Origin: Chryseobacterium sp. OV279 | GTDB lineage: Bacteria; Bacteroidota; Bacteroidia; Flavobacteriales; Weeksellaceae | DNA: 64,000 bases | Direction of reading: 5' to 3' | Assembly (NCBI RefSeq): GCF_900128945.1 | Contig: NZ_FQUD01000002.1 | Location: forward strand, 349,280 to 413,279 | In this document: one piece after another, positions 24,615 to 34,155 of the stretch | Numbering within the stretch: the stretch's first letter is position 1 | Layout: the number at the start of each line of letters is the position of its first letter | Made by a program: the position numbers and the translations under genes | The notes under the pieces: model-generated | What the model saw: the letters and a program-made list of their open reading frames with translations, nothing else | Database searches by the model: none | What the model was told of the DNA's origin: nothing

Positions 24615-27600
24615 GTGGAAAACTCAAAACAGATTTTTCAGACTGATAATAAAAAACGCTGGAGAAGCGTACAGTGGGGGAGTCGTATCTTTATTTTTGT
24701 GGCCGTATTACTCATCTTGGCTTTAGGGCTGATGATGAAGCTGGAAAAAAGCCCGAAAATTCCTTTCAAAGAAGATTATAAAGCGGTTATTACTGCCAGT
24801 AAACCTTATCTTCAGGAAAATAAAATATCCAAAGAATACAAAGGTTTCAGGAACTTTATTTCTGAAAAAACCATGCATACCAGCCTTGCGAAAATTCAGC
24901 AGGCAAGAGCAGAAAGACTTAAAAATCAAAACCGAAGCTGGTCCATGTTTCCCGGTGGGATTCGTTCTGCGTTCTATGTGGCCTGGGATCCGCAGTCGCT
25001 GATGTCTCTGAAAAGAAATATCAGACACATCAACCTCGTTTTTCCGGAATGGTTTTTCCTCGATCCCAAAACAGGGGATTTAAAGACCAATATAGATCCG
25101 GAAGGCTATAAAATCATCAAAAGAACCGGAGTGGCTGCGATGCCGATTTTAAGTAATAATTCCGATCGCGAGTTCCGTTCAGAAGGACTTGGAAAGGTTT
25201 TAAAAGATCCACAGAGAAGAACGAAACTGATTCAAAAGCTTACGCAGCAGTGTCAGAAATTTCACTTTAAAGGAATCAATATTGACTTTGAAGATATGAA
25301 TCTGGATTCTGATGAATACCTGATTGCTTTTATGAAGGAACTTTCAGACACATTCAAACAGAATAAACTGCTGGTTACTATGGATATCATGACGGATAAT
25401 GATGATTACAATATCCAGAAACTGAATCCTTATGTAGATTACTTCATCCTGATGGCTTATGATGAATATGCCGTAGATAGCGATGCCGGACCGGTTTCCT
25501 CACAAAAATGGATCGAAGCACAGACTGAGAAAATCCTTAAAAAAACAACGGCTGAAAAAATAATTCTTGGGTTGGGAGCATACGGCTACGACTGGAGTAC
25601 CAACAAAGAAGATAATACTTCCGTTACGTATATGCAGGCTATTACAAAAGCCAGTGCGAGCAAAGCAGTCATTAATTATGATGACAATACATTCAATTTA
25701 AATTACTCCTACACAGATTCTAAAAAAAATACCCACACGGTATTCTTCAACGATGCAGCTTCCATTTTCAATACCATGCGTTTTTCTTCTGAATATCCAC
25801 TGGCGGGAACTGCCGTTTGGAGACTGGGAAGTGAAGACAGCAGAATCTGGAATTTCTATGATAAAGATTTGACAACTGCCGGTATGTCAAAACTTAATTT
25901 GAAAATGTTGGAGAATGTAAAAGGGCAAACGATGGTCGATTACATCGGGGACGGAGAAGTTCTGGATGTTTTGAATACGCCTCATGACGGAAAAATAGCT
26001 TTGGAAATAGATCCCAAAGAAAAAATAATTACCGATGAGAACTATATCACCTATCCAAGTTCTTATGAAGTGAAAAAATATGGTGAAGCTCCACAAAAAG
26101 AGCTGGTCCTGACCTTTGACGATGGTCCGGATGAAACATATACGCCACAGATTTTAGATATCCTTTCAAAATATCACGTTCCTGCCGCATTCTTTCTTGT
26201 TGGATTGAATGCTGAGAGAAACCTTCCGTTGGTGAAGAGAATTTACCGGGAAGGTCACGAGATCGGAAACCACACGTTTACGCATGAAAATGTAGCGAAA
26301 GTAAGTCCTGAAAGAGCTTTAATGGAGATGAAACTGACAAGACTGCTGATCGAATGTATCACAGGGCACAGCACCATTCTCTTCAGAGCACCTTACAACG
26401 CAGATTCGGAACCGACCACTTCTGAGGAAATTATTCCGGTAGCACTGGCGAGACAGCAAAATTATCTCGATATCGGAGAAAGCATTGACCCGGAAGACTG
26501 GCAACCGGGAATCAAATCAGATGAAATTATCAAACGTGTTATGGCAGGCATTAAGCTGCAACGGGGAAATATTATTCTTCTACACGATGCAGGTGGAGAT
26601 ACCAGAGAAGAAACCGTGAAGGCTCTTAAAATTCTGATCCCGACTCTTCAGAAACAAGGCTATCATTTTACGAATCTGGCCAGTATTCTGCATAAAAGCA
26701 AAAGCGTGCTGATGCCGGAAGTTCCGAAAACAAGATCCTATTATATTATGCAGCTCAATCTGGTGCTGGCAACCGCGATATATGGAATCAGTCATTTTCT
26801 GGTAGCGCTTTTCACTATATTTATCGGGCTTGGCCTGATAAGATTGATATTGATGATGTACTGGGCTTTTAAAGAAAGAAAAAAAGAAAAACTATTGGGT
26901 GAACTTCCTGTTTTGGAAACCTATCCGAAAGTATCCATCATTGTTCCTGCTTATAATGAAGAAGTGAATATTATTTCTTCCCTGAATAATTTATTAAAAC
27001 AGACTTATCCCAACTTCGATATCATCATGGTAGATGACGGAAGTAAGGATTCAACCTATAAAAAAGCCAGTGAAGCATTTCCCAACCACCCGAAACTGAA
27101 AATTTTCACAAAATCAAATGGTGGAAAAGCGACTGCCCTGAATTTTGGAATTTCCCAGACCGATGCAGAATATGTTGTGTGTATTGACGCAGATACCCAA
27201 CTTGAACACCATGCTGTAAAATATCTGATTGCAAGATTCTTAAATTCAGATCCGGAGGAAAAGATCGCCGCTGTAGCAGGGAATGTAAAAGTAGGAAACA
27301 CCGTGAACTGGCTTACCAGATGGCAGTCCATAGAATATACAACGAGTCAGAATTTTGATAGATTAGCCTATGCTTACATTAATGCTGTGACGGTAATTCC
27401 CGGGGCAATCGGGGCGTTTAAAAAGTCGGTGATCATCGAAGCAGGAGGATATTCTACTGATACCTTGGCAGAAGACTGTGATATTACCGTGAAGATTTTA
27501 AGAGCAGGATATACAGTGGCCAATGAAAACAGAGCCGTCGCTGTGACCGAAGCTCCTGAAAGCGTAAAACAGTTTTTAAAACAACGTTTCCGCTGGACTT

Positions 27601-28013
27601 ACGGAATCATGCAGATGTTCTGGAAACAACGTCAGACTTTCCTGAATCCAAAATACAAAGGGCTTGGACTTTGGGCGATGCCGAATATTTTACTGTTCCA
27701 GTATATTATTCCGTTCTTTTCGCCATTGGCAGATCTGATCATGTTTTTTGGAATTTTATCCGGAAACGGCGGGAAAATATTCACGTATTACCTCATCTTC
27801 CTGTTAGTGGATGCTTCCTTGGCTCTTGCCGCATTTATCATGCAGAGAGAAAAACTCACCGGTTTATTTTATGTGATTCCGCAGCGTTTCGGCTACAGAT
27901 GGCTGATGTATATTGTATTATTCAGAAGTTTAAGAAAAGCATTGAAAGGAGAAATGCAGTCCTGGGGATTTTTAAAAAGAACAGGAAATGTAAAAGAGAT
28001 CGTGACTTCTTAA
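24615..28013 (+). CDS. GH18-like / polysaccharide deacetylase / GT2 glycosyltransferase fusion
   Basis: This 1132-residue membrane protein starts at GTG. In order it has a transmembrane anchor (~19-38); a GH18-like domain (~110-420) with the catalytic-strand variant GINIDFEDMN near 219; a NodB deacetylase domain (~495-690) with TFDDGPDE and the metal-binding HEIGNHTFTHE near 550; a second membrane segment (~715-745); and a processive GT2 synthase domain (~770-1000) with VSIIVPAYNEE, the DxD-like CIDADTQ, AEDCDIT and the QxxRW motif QRFRW. C-terminal membrane helices follow. It resembles a PgaB-like modifier fused to a PgaC-like synthase, so it probably makes and processes a beta-linked N-acetylhexosamine exopolysaccharide. 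Confidence 0.9.
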   Translation: MENSKQIFQTDNKKRWRSVQWGSRIFIFVAVLLILALGLMMKLEKSPKIPFKEDYKAVITASKPYLQENKISKEYKGFRNFISEKTMHTSLAKIQQARAERLKNQNRSWSMFPGGIRSAFYVAWDPQSLMSLKRNIRHINLVFPEWFFLDPKTGDLKTNIDPEGYKIIKRTGVAAMPILSNNSDREFRSEGLGKVLKDPQRRTKLIQKLTQQCQKFHFKGINIDFEDMNLDSDEYLIAFMKELSDTFKQNKLLVTMDIMTDNDDYNIQKLNPYVDYFILMAYDEYAVDSDAGPVSSQKWIEAQTEKILKKTTAEKIILGLGAYGYDWSTNKEDNTSVTYMQAITKASASKAVINYDDNTFNLNYSYTDSKKNTHTVFFNDAASIFNTMRFSSEYPLAGTAVWRLGSEDSRIWNFYDKDLTTAGMSKLNLKMLENVKGQTMVDYIGDGEVLDVLNTPHDGKIALEIDPKEKIITDENYITYPSSYEVKKYGEAPQKELVLTFDDGPDETYTPQILDILSKYHVPAAFFLVGLNAERNLPLVKRIYREGHEIGNHTFTHENVAKVSPERALMEMKLTRLLIECITGHSTILFRAPYNADSEPTTSEEIIPVALARQQNYLDIGESIDPEDWQPGIKSDEIIKRVMAGIKLQRGNIILLHDAGGDTREETVKALKILIPTLQKQGYHFTNLASILHKSKSVLMPEVPKTRSYYIMQLNLVLATAIYGISHFLVALFTIFIGLGLIRLILMMYWAFKERKKEKLLGELPVLETYPKVSIIVPAYNEEVNIISSLNNLLKQTYPNFDIIMVDDGSKDSTYKKASEAFPNHPKLKIFTKSNGGKATALNFGISQTDAEYVVCIDADTQLEHHAVKYLIARFLNSDPEEKIAAVAGNVKVGNTVNWLTRWQSIEYTTSQNFDRLAYAYINAVTVIPGAIGAFKKSVIIEAGGYSTDTLAEDCDITVKILRAGYTVANENRAVAVTEAPESVKQFLKQRFRWTYGIMQMFWKQRQTFLNPKYKGLGLWAMPNILLFQYIIPFFSPLADLIMFFGILSGNGGKIFTYYLIFLLVDASLALAAFIMQREKLTGLFYVIPQRFGYRWLMYIVLFRSLRKALKGEMQSWGFLKRTGNVKEIVTS

Positions 28014-28085
28014 TATTTGTTTAAATTTGTTTATTGTAACAAAACTTAAAAAAAACAGACTTATCATCTAAAATTTGCTATCATA

Positions 28086-30143
28086 ATGAAAAAATTAACG
28101 CTTTCTTTGTTTTTATTGGCAGGTGTTTGTTCACTTAATACGGTGAACGCACAGGCAAAAGCCGTGAAAACAGCAGTTAACAGCACAGATAAAGGCTTGG
28201 ATATTAGCCTTATGGATACTTCAGTACGTCCGCAGGATGATTTTTATAACTACGTAAGCGGAACTTGGATGAAAACAGCCAAAATTCCGTCCGATAAACC
28301 AACCTGGGGTAGTTTCAATAAACTGGCTGAAGATACAGACAACAACTCAATGACTATTTTGAACTCTCTTCTGAAAGACAAATTTGCAGACGGAAGCGAG
28401 GGTAAAAAAATTCAGGATCTGTATGCTTCTTACATGAATATGCAGAAGAGAAATGCAGACGGAATCAAGCCTATTCAGGATAATCTGAATAAAATTGACG
28501 CGATCAAAAACCTTACTGACCTTCAGAATTATCTGATCTCTGTAACTAAAGACGGCGAAAATACATTGTACGGATGGGGTGTAGATGCAGATCTTAAAGA
28601 CTCTAAAATGAATGCTGTTTACTTAGGTGACGCTTCTTTAGGGTTAGGAAGAGATTACTATCAGAAAGTAAACGAAAAAAATACGGAAGCTATCGCTGAA
28701 TATCAGAAATATGTAGCTTCTATGCTTAAAGAATTAGGCTACAAAAATGCTGATGCAGCTGCAAAAGGTATCGTAGACTATGAAAAAAGCATTGCACAGA
28801 CTTACCTTACCAACGAGCAAAGCCGTGACAACACGCTTCAGTACAACCCAAGAACAATGGCTGAGCTTTCAACATTGGTAAAAGGCGTTGATATTCCTGC
28901 TTATCTTAAAAAAGTAGGGGTGAATACAGATAAAGTAATCATCGGGGAAATCGGGTATTATAAGAACTTTGATAAATTGGTGAATGCTCAGAACCTTCCT
29001 GTGATCAAGGATTATTTAAAATTCCACATGGTTCACGGAAGTGCTTCTTACCTAAGTGAAAAGTTAGGGGATATGAGATTCGGTTTCTATGGTAAATACT
29101 TAAGAGGCCAGCAGGAGCAGAGAGCATTGAACAAAAGAGGGTTTGAATTAATCAACGGTTCTCTGGGTGAAGCTTTCGGTAAATTATATGTTGAAAAATA
29201 TTTCCCGGCTGAAGCAAAAGCTCAGATGGTAGAATTGATCGATTATTTAAAGAAAAGCTTCGCAGTTCACATCAACAACCTGGCGTGGATGTCTTCTACA
29301 ACGAAGGAAAAAGCAATGACCAAACTGAACAAGTTTACAGTGAAAGTGGCTTATCCGGACAAATGGAAAGACTATTCAAAATTAGAAATTCTTCCGGAAG
29401 CTAAAGGCGGAACTTTATACAAGAACCTTCAGAATGTAGCGGCTTGGCAGTATAATAAAGATTTAGCAAAAATCGGTAAAGCTGTAGATAAAACAGAATG
29501 GGGTATGACGCCACAAACGGTGAATGCTTACTACAACCCGGTAAATAACGAAATCGTATTCCCGGCTGCCATCCTTCAGCCTCCTTTCTTCAATCCTAAA
29601 GCTGATGCTGCTGTGAATTTCGGAGGAATCGGTGCGGTTATCGGTCACGAAATGAGCCACGGATTTGATGATTCAGGTGCTCAGTTCGATGCAGACGGAA
29701 ACCTTGTAGACTGGTGGACTCCTGAAGATAAAGCTAACTTCGAAAAAGCAACAAAAGCTCTTGCTGCTCAGTATGACAAATACGAGCCGGTAAAAGGAAC
29801 TTTCGTGAACGGTACTTTCACAAACGGTGAAAATATCGCTGACTTAGGTGGAGTAAACATCGCTTACGATGCGCTTCAGATGTATTTAAAAGATAAAGGA
29901 AATCCAGGGAAAATCAGTGGATTCTCTCAGGATCAGAGATTCTTCCTAAGTTGGGCAACCGTTTGGAGAACTCTTTCCAGTGAAAAATATATGGTAAACC
30001 AGGTGAAAACAGACCCGCACTCTCCGGGATATTTCAGAAGCTTTGGTCCATTGATCAACGTTGACGCTTTCTACAAAGCATTCGATGTGAAAAAAGGAGA
30101 CAAACTATACAAAACGCCGGAAGAAAGAATTAAAATCTGGTAA
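28086..30143 (+). CDS. M13-family metallopeptidase (PepO/neprilysin-like), secreted
   Basis: This 685-residue zinc endopeptidase has a signal peptide (MKKLTLSLFLLAGVCSLNTVNAQA). The N-terminal Peptidase_M13_N region starts at SVRPQDDFYNYVSGTWMK. The catalytic C-terminal region has NAYYNP, the zinc motif HEMSH near residue 520, and the third ligand in GENIADLGG near 580. It would degrade peptides in the periplasm or at the cell surface. It is closely similar to the next gene, including long near-identical DNA stretches, so the two arose by tandem duplication. The terminator at 30152 separates them. Confidence 0.95.
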   Translation: MKKLTLSLFLLAGVCSLNTVNAQAKAVKTAVNSTDKGLDISLMDTSVRPQDDFYNYVSGTWMKTAKIPSDKPTWGSFNKLAEDTDNNSMTILNSLLKDKFADGSEGKKIQDLYASYMNMQKRNADGIKPIQDNLNKIDAIKNLTDLQNYLISVTKDGENTLYGWGVDADLKDSKMNAVYLGDASLGLGRDYYQKVNEKNTEAIAEYQKYVASMLKELGYKNADAAAKGIVDYEKSIAQTYLTNEQSRDNTLQYNPRTMAELSTLVKGVDIPAYLKKVGVNTDKVIIGEIGYYKNFDKLVNAQNLPVIKDYLKFHMVHGSASYLSEKLGDMRFGFYGKYLRGQQEQRALNKRGFELINGSLGEAFGKLYVEKYFPAEAKAQMVELIDYLKKSFAVHINNLAWMSSTTKEKAMTKLNKFTVKVAYPDKWKDYSKLEILPEAKGGTLYKNLQNVAAWQYNKDLAKIGKAVDKTEWGMTPQTVNAYYNPVNNEIVFPAAILQPPFFNPKADAAVNFGGIGAVIGHEMSHGFDDSGAQFDADGNLVDWWTPEDKANFEKATKALAAQYDKYEPVKGTFVNGTFTNGENIADLGGVNIAYDALQMYLKDKGNPGKISGFSQDQRFFLSWATVWRTLSSEKYMVNQVKTDPHSPGYFRSFGPLINVDAFYKAFDVKKGDKLYKTPEERIKIW

Positions 30144-30151
30144 CAATAAAC

Positions 30152-30182
30152 AAACCGTTCAGCAATGAGCGGTTTTTGTTTT
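30152..30182 (+). terminator. Terminator of the first M13 gene
   Basis: AAACCGTTC (30152-30160) pairs with GAGCGGTTT (30167-30175) with one G-T pair, followed by a T-rich tract, 8 bp after the stop codon. Confidence 0.8.
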
Positions 30183-30193
30183 TTTAGGGGGTA

Positions 30194-30235
30194 GGTAGCA
30201 GGTGGCAGATGTTAGGTTGCAGGTGTTAGGTTGCA
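30194..30235. repeat. Degenerate period-7 array (GGTTGCA)
   Basis: Six heptads read GGTAGCA, GGTGGCA, GATGTTA, GGTTGCA, GGTGTTA and GGTTGCA. Confidence 0.7.
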
Positions 30236-30264
30236 GCTAACTCATAGACGTATTTCTTTTTACC

Positions 30265-30312
30265 CTCAAACCCTACAACACTCATACTCTCATACTCTCA
30301 AACTCCGCAACT
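30265..30312. repeat. Degenerate period-8 array (CTCAAACW)
   Basis: Six octamers read CTCAAACC, CTACAACA, CTCATACT, CTCATACT, CTCAAACT and CCGCAACT. The plus strand is almost free of G. Confidence 0.7.
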
Positions 30313-30369
30313 CACTACAAAGTCTTCATCATTTCTCAATTATCATTAATCACTTATCATCAAAGTTCG

Positions 30370-30386
30370 TATATTTGGTAAGTTTG
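30370..30386 (+). promoter_or_regulatory. Candidate -7 elements of the second M13 gene
   Basis: Two overlapping-range TAnnTTTG matches, TATATTTG (30370-30377) and TAAGTTTG (30379-30386), lie 33 and 24 nt before the ATG at 30410. It cannot be told which is used. Confidence 0.45.
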
Positions 30387-30409
30387 TATACAATCAAAAT
30401 TTTTTTTTA

Positions 30410-32506
30410 ATGAAAAAGCTAAATATTGGAATACTTGCCCTTTCCGGCATTGTATTTTTAAACTCATGCGGAACGGCTAAAACTGCTGGTACAGAAAAGA
30501 AAACTGAAACTACGGTTGCCGTTGCAGAACCTGTGAAAGAAGAAGCAAAAGAAGAGGGGATCAATTTATCTTATATGGATAAAAGCGTTCGCCCGCAGGA
30601 TGACTTTTTTAGCTATGTGAATGGAAATTGGGTGAAAACTACTCAGATTCCTTCAGATAAAGCGAGCTGGGGGTCTTTCAATGCTTTGAGAGAAAATGTA
30701 GATGATGCTTCTTTGGATATTCTGAACAAGATTTTATCCGAAACGTATTCTGAAGGATCAGAAGGACAGAAAATCCAGAACCTGTACGCATCTTTCATGG
30801 ATGTGAATAAGAGAAATGCAGATGGATTGGCTCCTGTCAAAGGAGATCTGGCAAAAATTGATGCGATCAAAAACCTTAATGATCTGCAGAAATACCTTCT
30901 CGAAGCAACCAAATTAGGCGATAATTCTTTCTACGGATGGAGAGTAAGCGCAGATATGAAGAATTCTAAAATGAATGCGGTATATCTGGGCGGTCCGGAC
31001 CTTGGATTGGGAAGAGACTACTATCAGAAAGTAAATGAAGCCAATACCAAAACTTTAGCAGAATACCAGACTTATGTAGGGAAACTGTTTGGAGTTTTAG
31101 GGAATAAAAATGCAGGACAGGCTGCACAGAATGTAGTAACATTTGAAAAACAGCTTGCCAATTATCTTCTGACTCTTGAACAGAACAGAGATGCCAATTT
31201 GAGATACAATCCAAAAAATGTAACTGAACTTTCAGGATTGGTTAAAAACGTTAATCTGGCTAAATACCTTAAGGAGGCAGGAGTAAATACGGATAAAGTA
31301 ATCATCGGCGAACTGAAATATTACCAGAATATGGATCAGTTCATCACGGAAAAGAACCTTCCGCTTCTGAAAGATTATCTGAAATATCATTTGATTAACG
31401 GTAACGCCAGCAACCTGAATGACAGTCTGGAGGCGATCAGATTTGATTTCTATTCCAAATACCTTCAGGGGCAGAAAGAGCAGCGTCCGATGGACAAAAG
31501 AGGACTTGCCCTTGTGAATGGAGTTTTGGGTGAAGCTTTCGGTAAATTATACGTTGAAAAATATTTCACACCTGAAGCAAAAGCTCAGATGGAGACCTAC
31601 ATTGATTATATCTTAAAATCATTCAAGACCCACATCAATGACATGGATTGGATGTCTCCGGCTACCAAAGTGAAAGCTCAGGAAAAGCTGTCTAAATTCA
31701 CAGTGAAAATCGCTTATCCGGACAAATGGAAAGATTACAGCCAGTTAAAAGTGGGATCTCCAAAACAGGGATCAACATTATATTCCAATCTTCAGAATGT
31801 GTCTGCGTGGCAGTATCAGAGAAGTCTTGATAAAGTAGGAAAACCGGTAGACAAAACAGAATGGGGAATGTCTCCACAGACTGTCAATGCGTATTACAAC
31901 GGTTCAAACAACGAAATCGTTTTCCCGGCAGCTATTCTTCAGCCTCCTTTCTATAACCCTAAAGCTGATGCAGCTGTTAACTTCGGAGGTATCGGAGCGG
32001 TTATCGGTCACGAGATCTCTCACGGATTTGATGACAGCGGTTCACGTTTTGACGGTGACGGAAACCTGAACAACTGGTGGACAGACGAAGACCGTAAGAA
32101 TTTTGACGCCAAAGTTGGACAACTGGCTGCTCAGTACAGCGCTTACGAACCGGTAAAAGGAAGTTTTGTCAACGGTAAATTTACGAGCGGTGAAAACATC
32201 GGTGATCTTGGTGGAGTAGCGGTGGCTTATGACGCGCTTCAGATGTATTTAAAAGATAAAGGAAATCCGGGGAAAATCAGTGGGTTTACTCAGGATCAGA
32301 GATTCTTTATGAGCTGGGCAACGGTGTGGAGAACCAAAGCTACTGACCAGTATATGATCAACCAGGTGAAGACAGATCCGCACTCTCCGGGAGTGTTCAG
32401 GGCTTTCGGTCCACTGGTGAATCAGGATGCATTCAGCAAAGCATTTGATATAAAACCTGGAGATAAAATGTACAAAGCTCCTCAGGACAGAATAAAAATT
32501 TGGTAA
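30410..32506 (+). CDS. M13-family metallopeptidase, lipoprotein form
   Basis: This 698-residue paralogue of the gene at 28086 has the same domain order: M13_N from SVRPQDDFFSYVNGNWVK, then NAYYNG, zinc motif HEISH, and GENIGDLGG. The N-terminus differs: it has a lipobox (FLNSC, Cys20) followed by a Lys/Glu/Thr/Val-rich linker of about 30 residues. It should therefore be membrane-anchored, whereas its neighbour is soluble. The active-site half is far more similar between the two than the N-terminal half, which fits duplication with later divergence or gene conversion. Confidence 0.95.
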   Translation: MKKLNIGILALSGIVFLNSCGTAKTAGTEKKTETTVAVAEPVKEEAKEEGINLSYMDKSVRPQDDFFSYVNGNWVKTTQIPSDKASWGSFNALRENVDDASLDILNKILSETYSEGSEGQKIQNLYASFMDVNKRNADGLAPVKGDLAKIDAIKNLNDLQKYLLEATKLGDNSFYGWRVSADMKNSKMNAVYLGGPDLGLGRDYYQKVNEANTKTLAEYQTYVGKLFGVLGNKNAGQAAQNVVTFEKQLANYLLTLEQNRDANLRYNPKNVTELSGLVKNVNLAKYLKEAGVNTDKVIIGELKYYQNMDQFITEKNLPLLKDYLKYHLINGNASNLNDSLEAIRFDFYSKYLQGQKEQRPMDKRGLALVNGVLGEAFGKLYVEKYFTPEAKAQMETYIDYILKSFKTHINDMDWMSPATKVKAQEKLSKFTVKIAYPDKWKDYSQLKVGSPKQGSTLYSNLQNVSAWQYQRSLDKVGKPVDKTEWGMSPQTVNAYYNGSNNEIVFPAAILQPPFYNPKADAAVNFGGIGAVIGHEISHGFDDSGSRFDGDGNLNNWWTDEDRKNFDAKVGQLAAQYSAYEPVKGSFVNGKFTSGENIGDLGGVAVAYDALQMYLKDKGNPGKISGFTQDQRFFMSWATVWRTKATDQYMINQVKTDPHSPGVFRAFGPLVNQDAFSKAFDIKPGDKMYKAPQDRIKIW

Positions 32507-32535
32507 AAAACAACCAAAAATTGTTAGAAAAGAAA

Positions 32536-32575
32536 GAATCCGTCTCCATTCAATGGGAGACGGATTCTCTTTTTA
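32536..32575. terminator. Bidirectional terminator between convergent genes
   Basis: GAATCCGTCTCC pairs with GGAGACGGATTC (one bulged base near the loop), followed by CTCTTTTT on the plus strand. The opposite side is also T-rich on the minus strand. It ends the second M13 gene and the unknown gene at 32573. Confidence 0.8.
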
Positions 32576-33619
32576 ATACGCTTTCTTATAATTCCGGAGA
32601 ACAAAATTGATTCCCGTTTCTATAATGTCTCCCATGGTTTTACAATACTTGAAATTGATATCATAAGTGAGTTTCTGCAAAGCTGTTTTCAGCTCTGTAA
32701 CATTAGCTTCCGGCGCAATATTATCTTTTTTCATAATAGAAATAAGTTCATCGAATCTGTTTTGACTGCTGGTCACTCTTTTTACGATTTGTGAACGCAC
32801 TTCTTTACGGTACTGTTCTATAGAATTGGGCTTCAGTTTTTCCAAAACCATATTCACCATGATATTGTTTTCTTTGAAATACTGGGGAAGATATACTTTC
32901 AGATTCCCTTCATAACTTTGTTGATCAAAATCGATAGGGCGGATTCTATAAATCACCTGATCGAAATCGTGGATAGGAATAATAACATAATTATAAGAGC
33001 GCATATCCCCAAGCAGCCCGATGAGGCAGCGTTCATTGAATTTTACAAATTCCTTGGAAATTTGTGCCTTTTCCGGTTCTGAACAGTTGTGTAAATGTTT
33101 CTGAATAAAAACATCTCCTGGAATTCCTAAGATATGCTCTTCTATTAAGGTGTTTTTGTAAATCAGAAAATTGATCCGGTTGGGAGAAAGCAGGTCTTCT
33201 ATTTCCAATCCGTAGATCCTTGAAGCATCAGCCTGTTTAATATAAAAATTAGTATAATTGTCGTTCAGAATATTTCTTACCCGGATTCGGAAAGGTTTAG
33301 AGTTTCCGAAGGTACAGAAGTCAATCGTATCCACTTTCAGATAGGGTAAAGTAGCCTCATCTCCGTCGGAATGAAGAAGGGTGTAAATCTTATTTAAATT
33401 AGCTTCAATTTCTTTAAACTCATACTCAGGATACAGGACACCGAGCCATAAAGTATCCTTGCCTTCCTTATCCAGAATATTCACACTGTCGCTGAATCTT
33501 AGCAGGTCTTCATACAGAAACTGAATCTGGGTCGTTCTGTTATGTTTTTCCAGATACTGCTGTAATGCTTCCGAAACAGGATATATGGGTTTTCTGAATG
33601 CGATCTTTACATCTTTCAT
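32573..33619 (-). CDS. Conserved hypothetical protein beside the T6SS sheath genes
   Basis: This 348-residue protein has no signal peptide or membrane segment. It is mixed alpha/beta and rich in Ile, Asn and Tyr. It contains RIRPIDFDQQSYEGN and LGDMRSYNYVIIPIHDFD, whose paired acidic residues resemble a kinase-like or phosphotransferase catalytic region (the end of a HipA/aminoglycoside-kinase-like fold), but I could not identify the remaining motifs. I assign no family. It is divergent from tssB across a 536-bp gap, so a T6SS role is possible but unproven. Confidence 0.65.
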   Translation of the reverse strand: MKDVKIAFRKPIYPVSEALQQYLEKHNRTTQIQFLYEDLLRFSDSVNILDKEGKDTLWLGVLYPEYEFKEIEANLNKIYTLLHSDGDEATLPYLKVDTIDFCTFGNSKPFRIRVRNILNDNYTNFYIKQADASRIYGLEIEDLLSPNRINFLIYKNTLIEEHILGIPGDVFIQKHLHNCSEPEKAQISKEFVKFNERCLIGLLGDMRSYNYVIIPIHDFDQVIYRIRPIDFDQQSYEGNLKVYLPQYFKENNIMVNMVLEKLKPNSIEQYRKEVRSQIVKRVTSSQNRFDELISIMKKDNIAPEANVTELKTALQKLTYDINFKYCKTMGDIIETGINFVLRNYKKAY

Positions 33620-34155
33620 GACTCTTTTACTTTAATTAAAATATAAAATGAATTCGGAGTAGGCCTGTTTATTTTAATGATGCTCAGGAAGTGTTACCTG
33701 GATATGAGCAGTCCTGCTATCCTTGTCAAGGTTTTAAACCTTGACAAGGATAATTAGTAACTCACATTCCCTCTTTTCCAGTCTTATCATCTGAATTTTC
33801 TAATCCCGAACTCATGTTAAATATAGATAATTTTTTTTCCTTACATCGGAGGAATTCCGATTTTAACATGTGTTCGATGCTTTTTTATCAATTCAAAATG
33901 CCCCCGGATTTTATTTTATCTGTCTTTCACTTTTTTTATTTATTTTTTCATAGTTTAGTGATATCGTAAAGCGATGATTTTACGACATATATATTATGGG
34001 TTAAATTAAATATTTCAAGAAAAATCTTGACAAAATTTTGTATGTTACAGTTTTTTTTTAAATTTAAACATTGGATTGGTAATTTATTTGATTCATCGGT
34101 AAATTACTCAAAGACAGATCCAAACCAAAATCAAAAATCTCAAAATAATAATAAT
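33620..34155. other. Intergenic region upstream of tssB
   Basis: This 536-bp AT-rich region holds the palindrome at 33719-33751 and a small inverted repeat, TCGTAAA (33964-33970) with TTTACGA (33978-33984). An in-frame TTG start at 34027 extends the tssB frame, but its translation is poly-aromatic and poly-Asn and looks like leader DNA. No exact TAnnTTTG promoter was found. The length suggests a regulated promoter or a long leader. Confidence 0.5.
33719..33751. repeat. CTTGTCAAGG palindrome, copy 1
   Basis: A perfect palindrome whose arms read ATCCTTGTCAAGGTTT with a central T. Other copies lie at 56577-56613 (variant with CATG) and 59550-59582. Confidence 0.85.

Noticed and set aside
34027..34155. 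Upstream TTG extension of tssB
   Set aside because: The 43 added residues are aromatic- and Asn-rich with no similarity to TssB starts, and the DNA is AT-rich leader. The ATG at 34156 is preferred.
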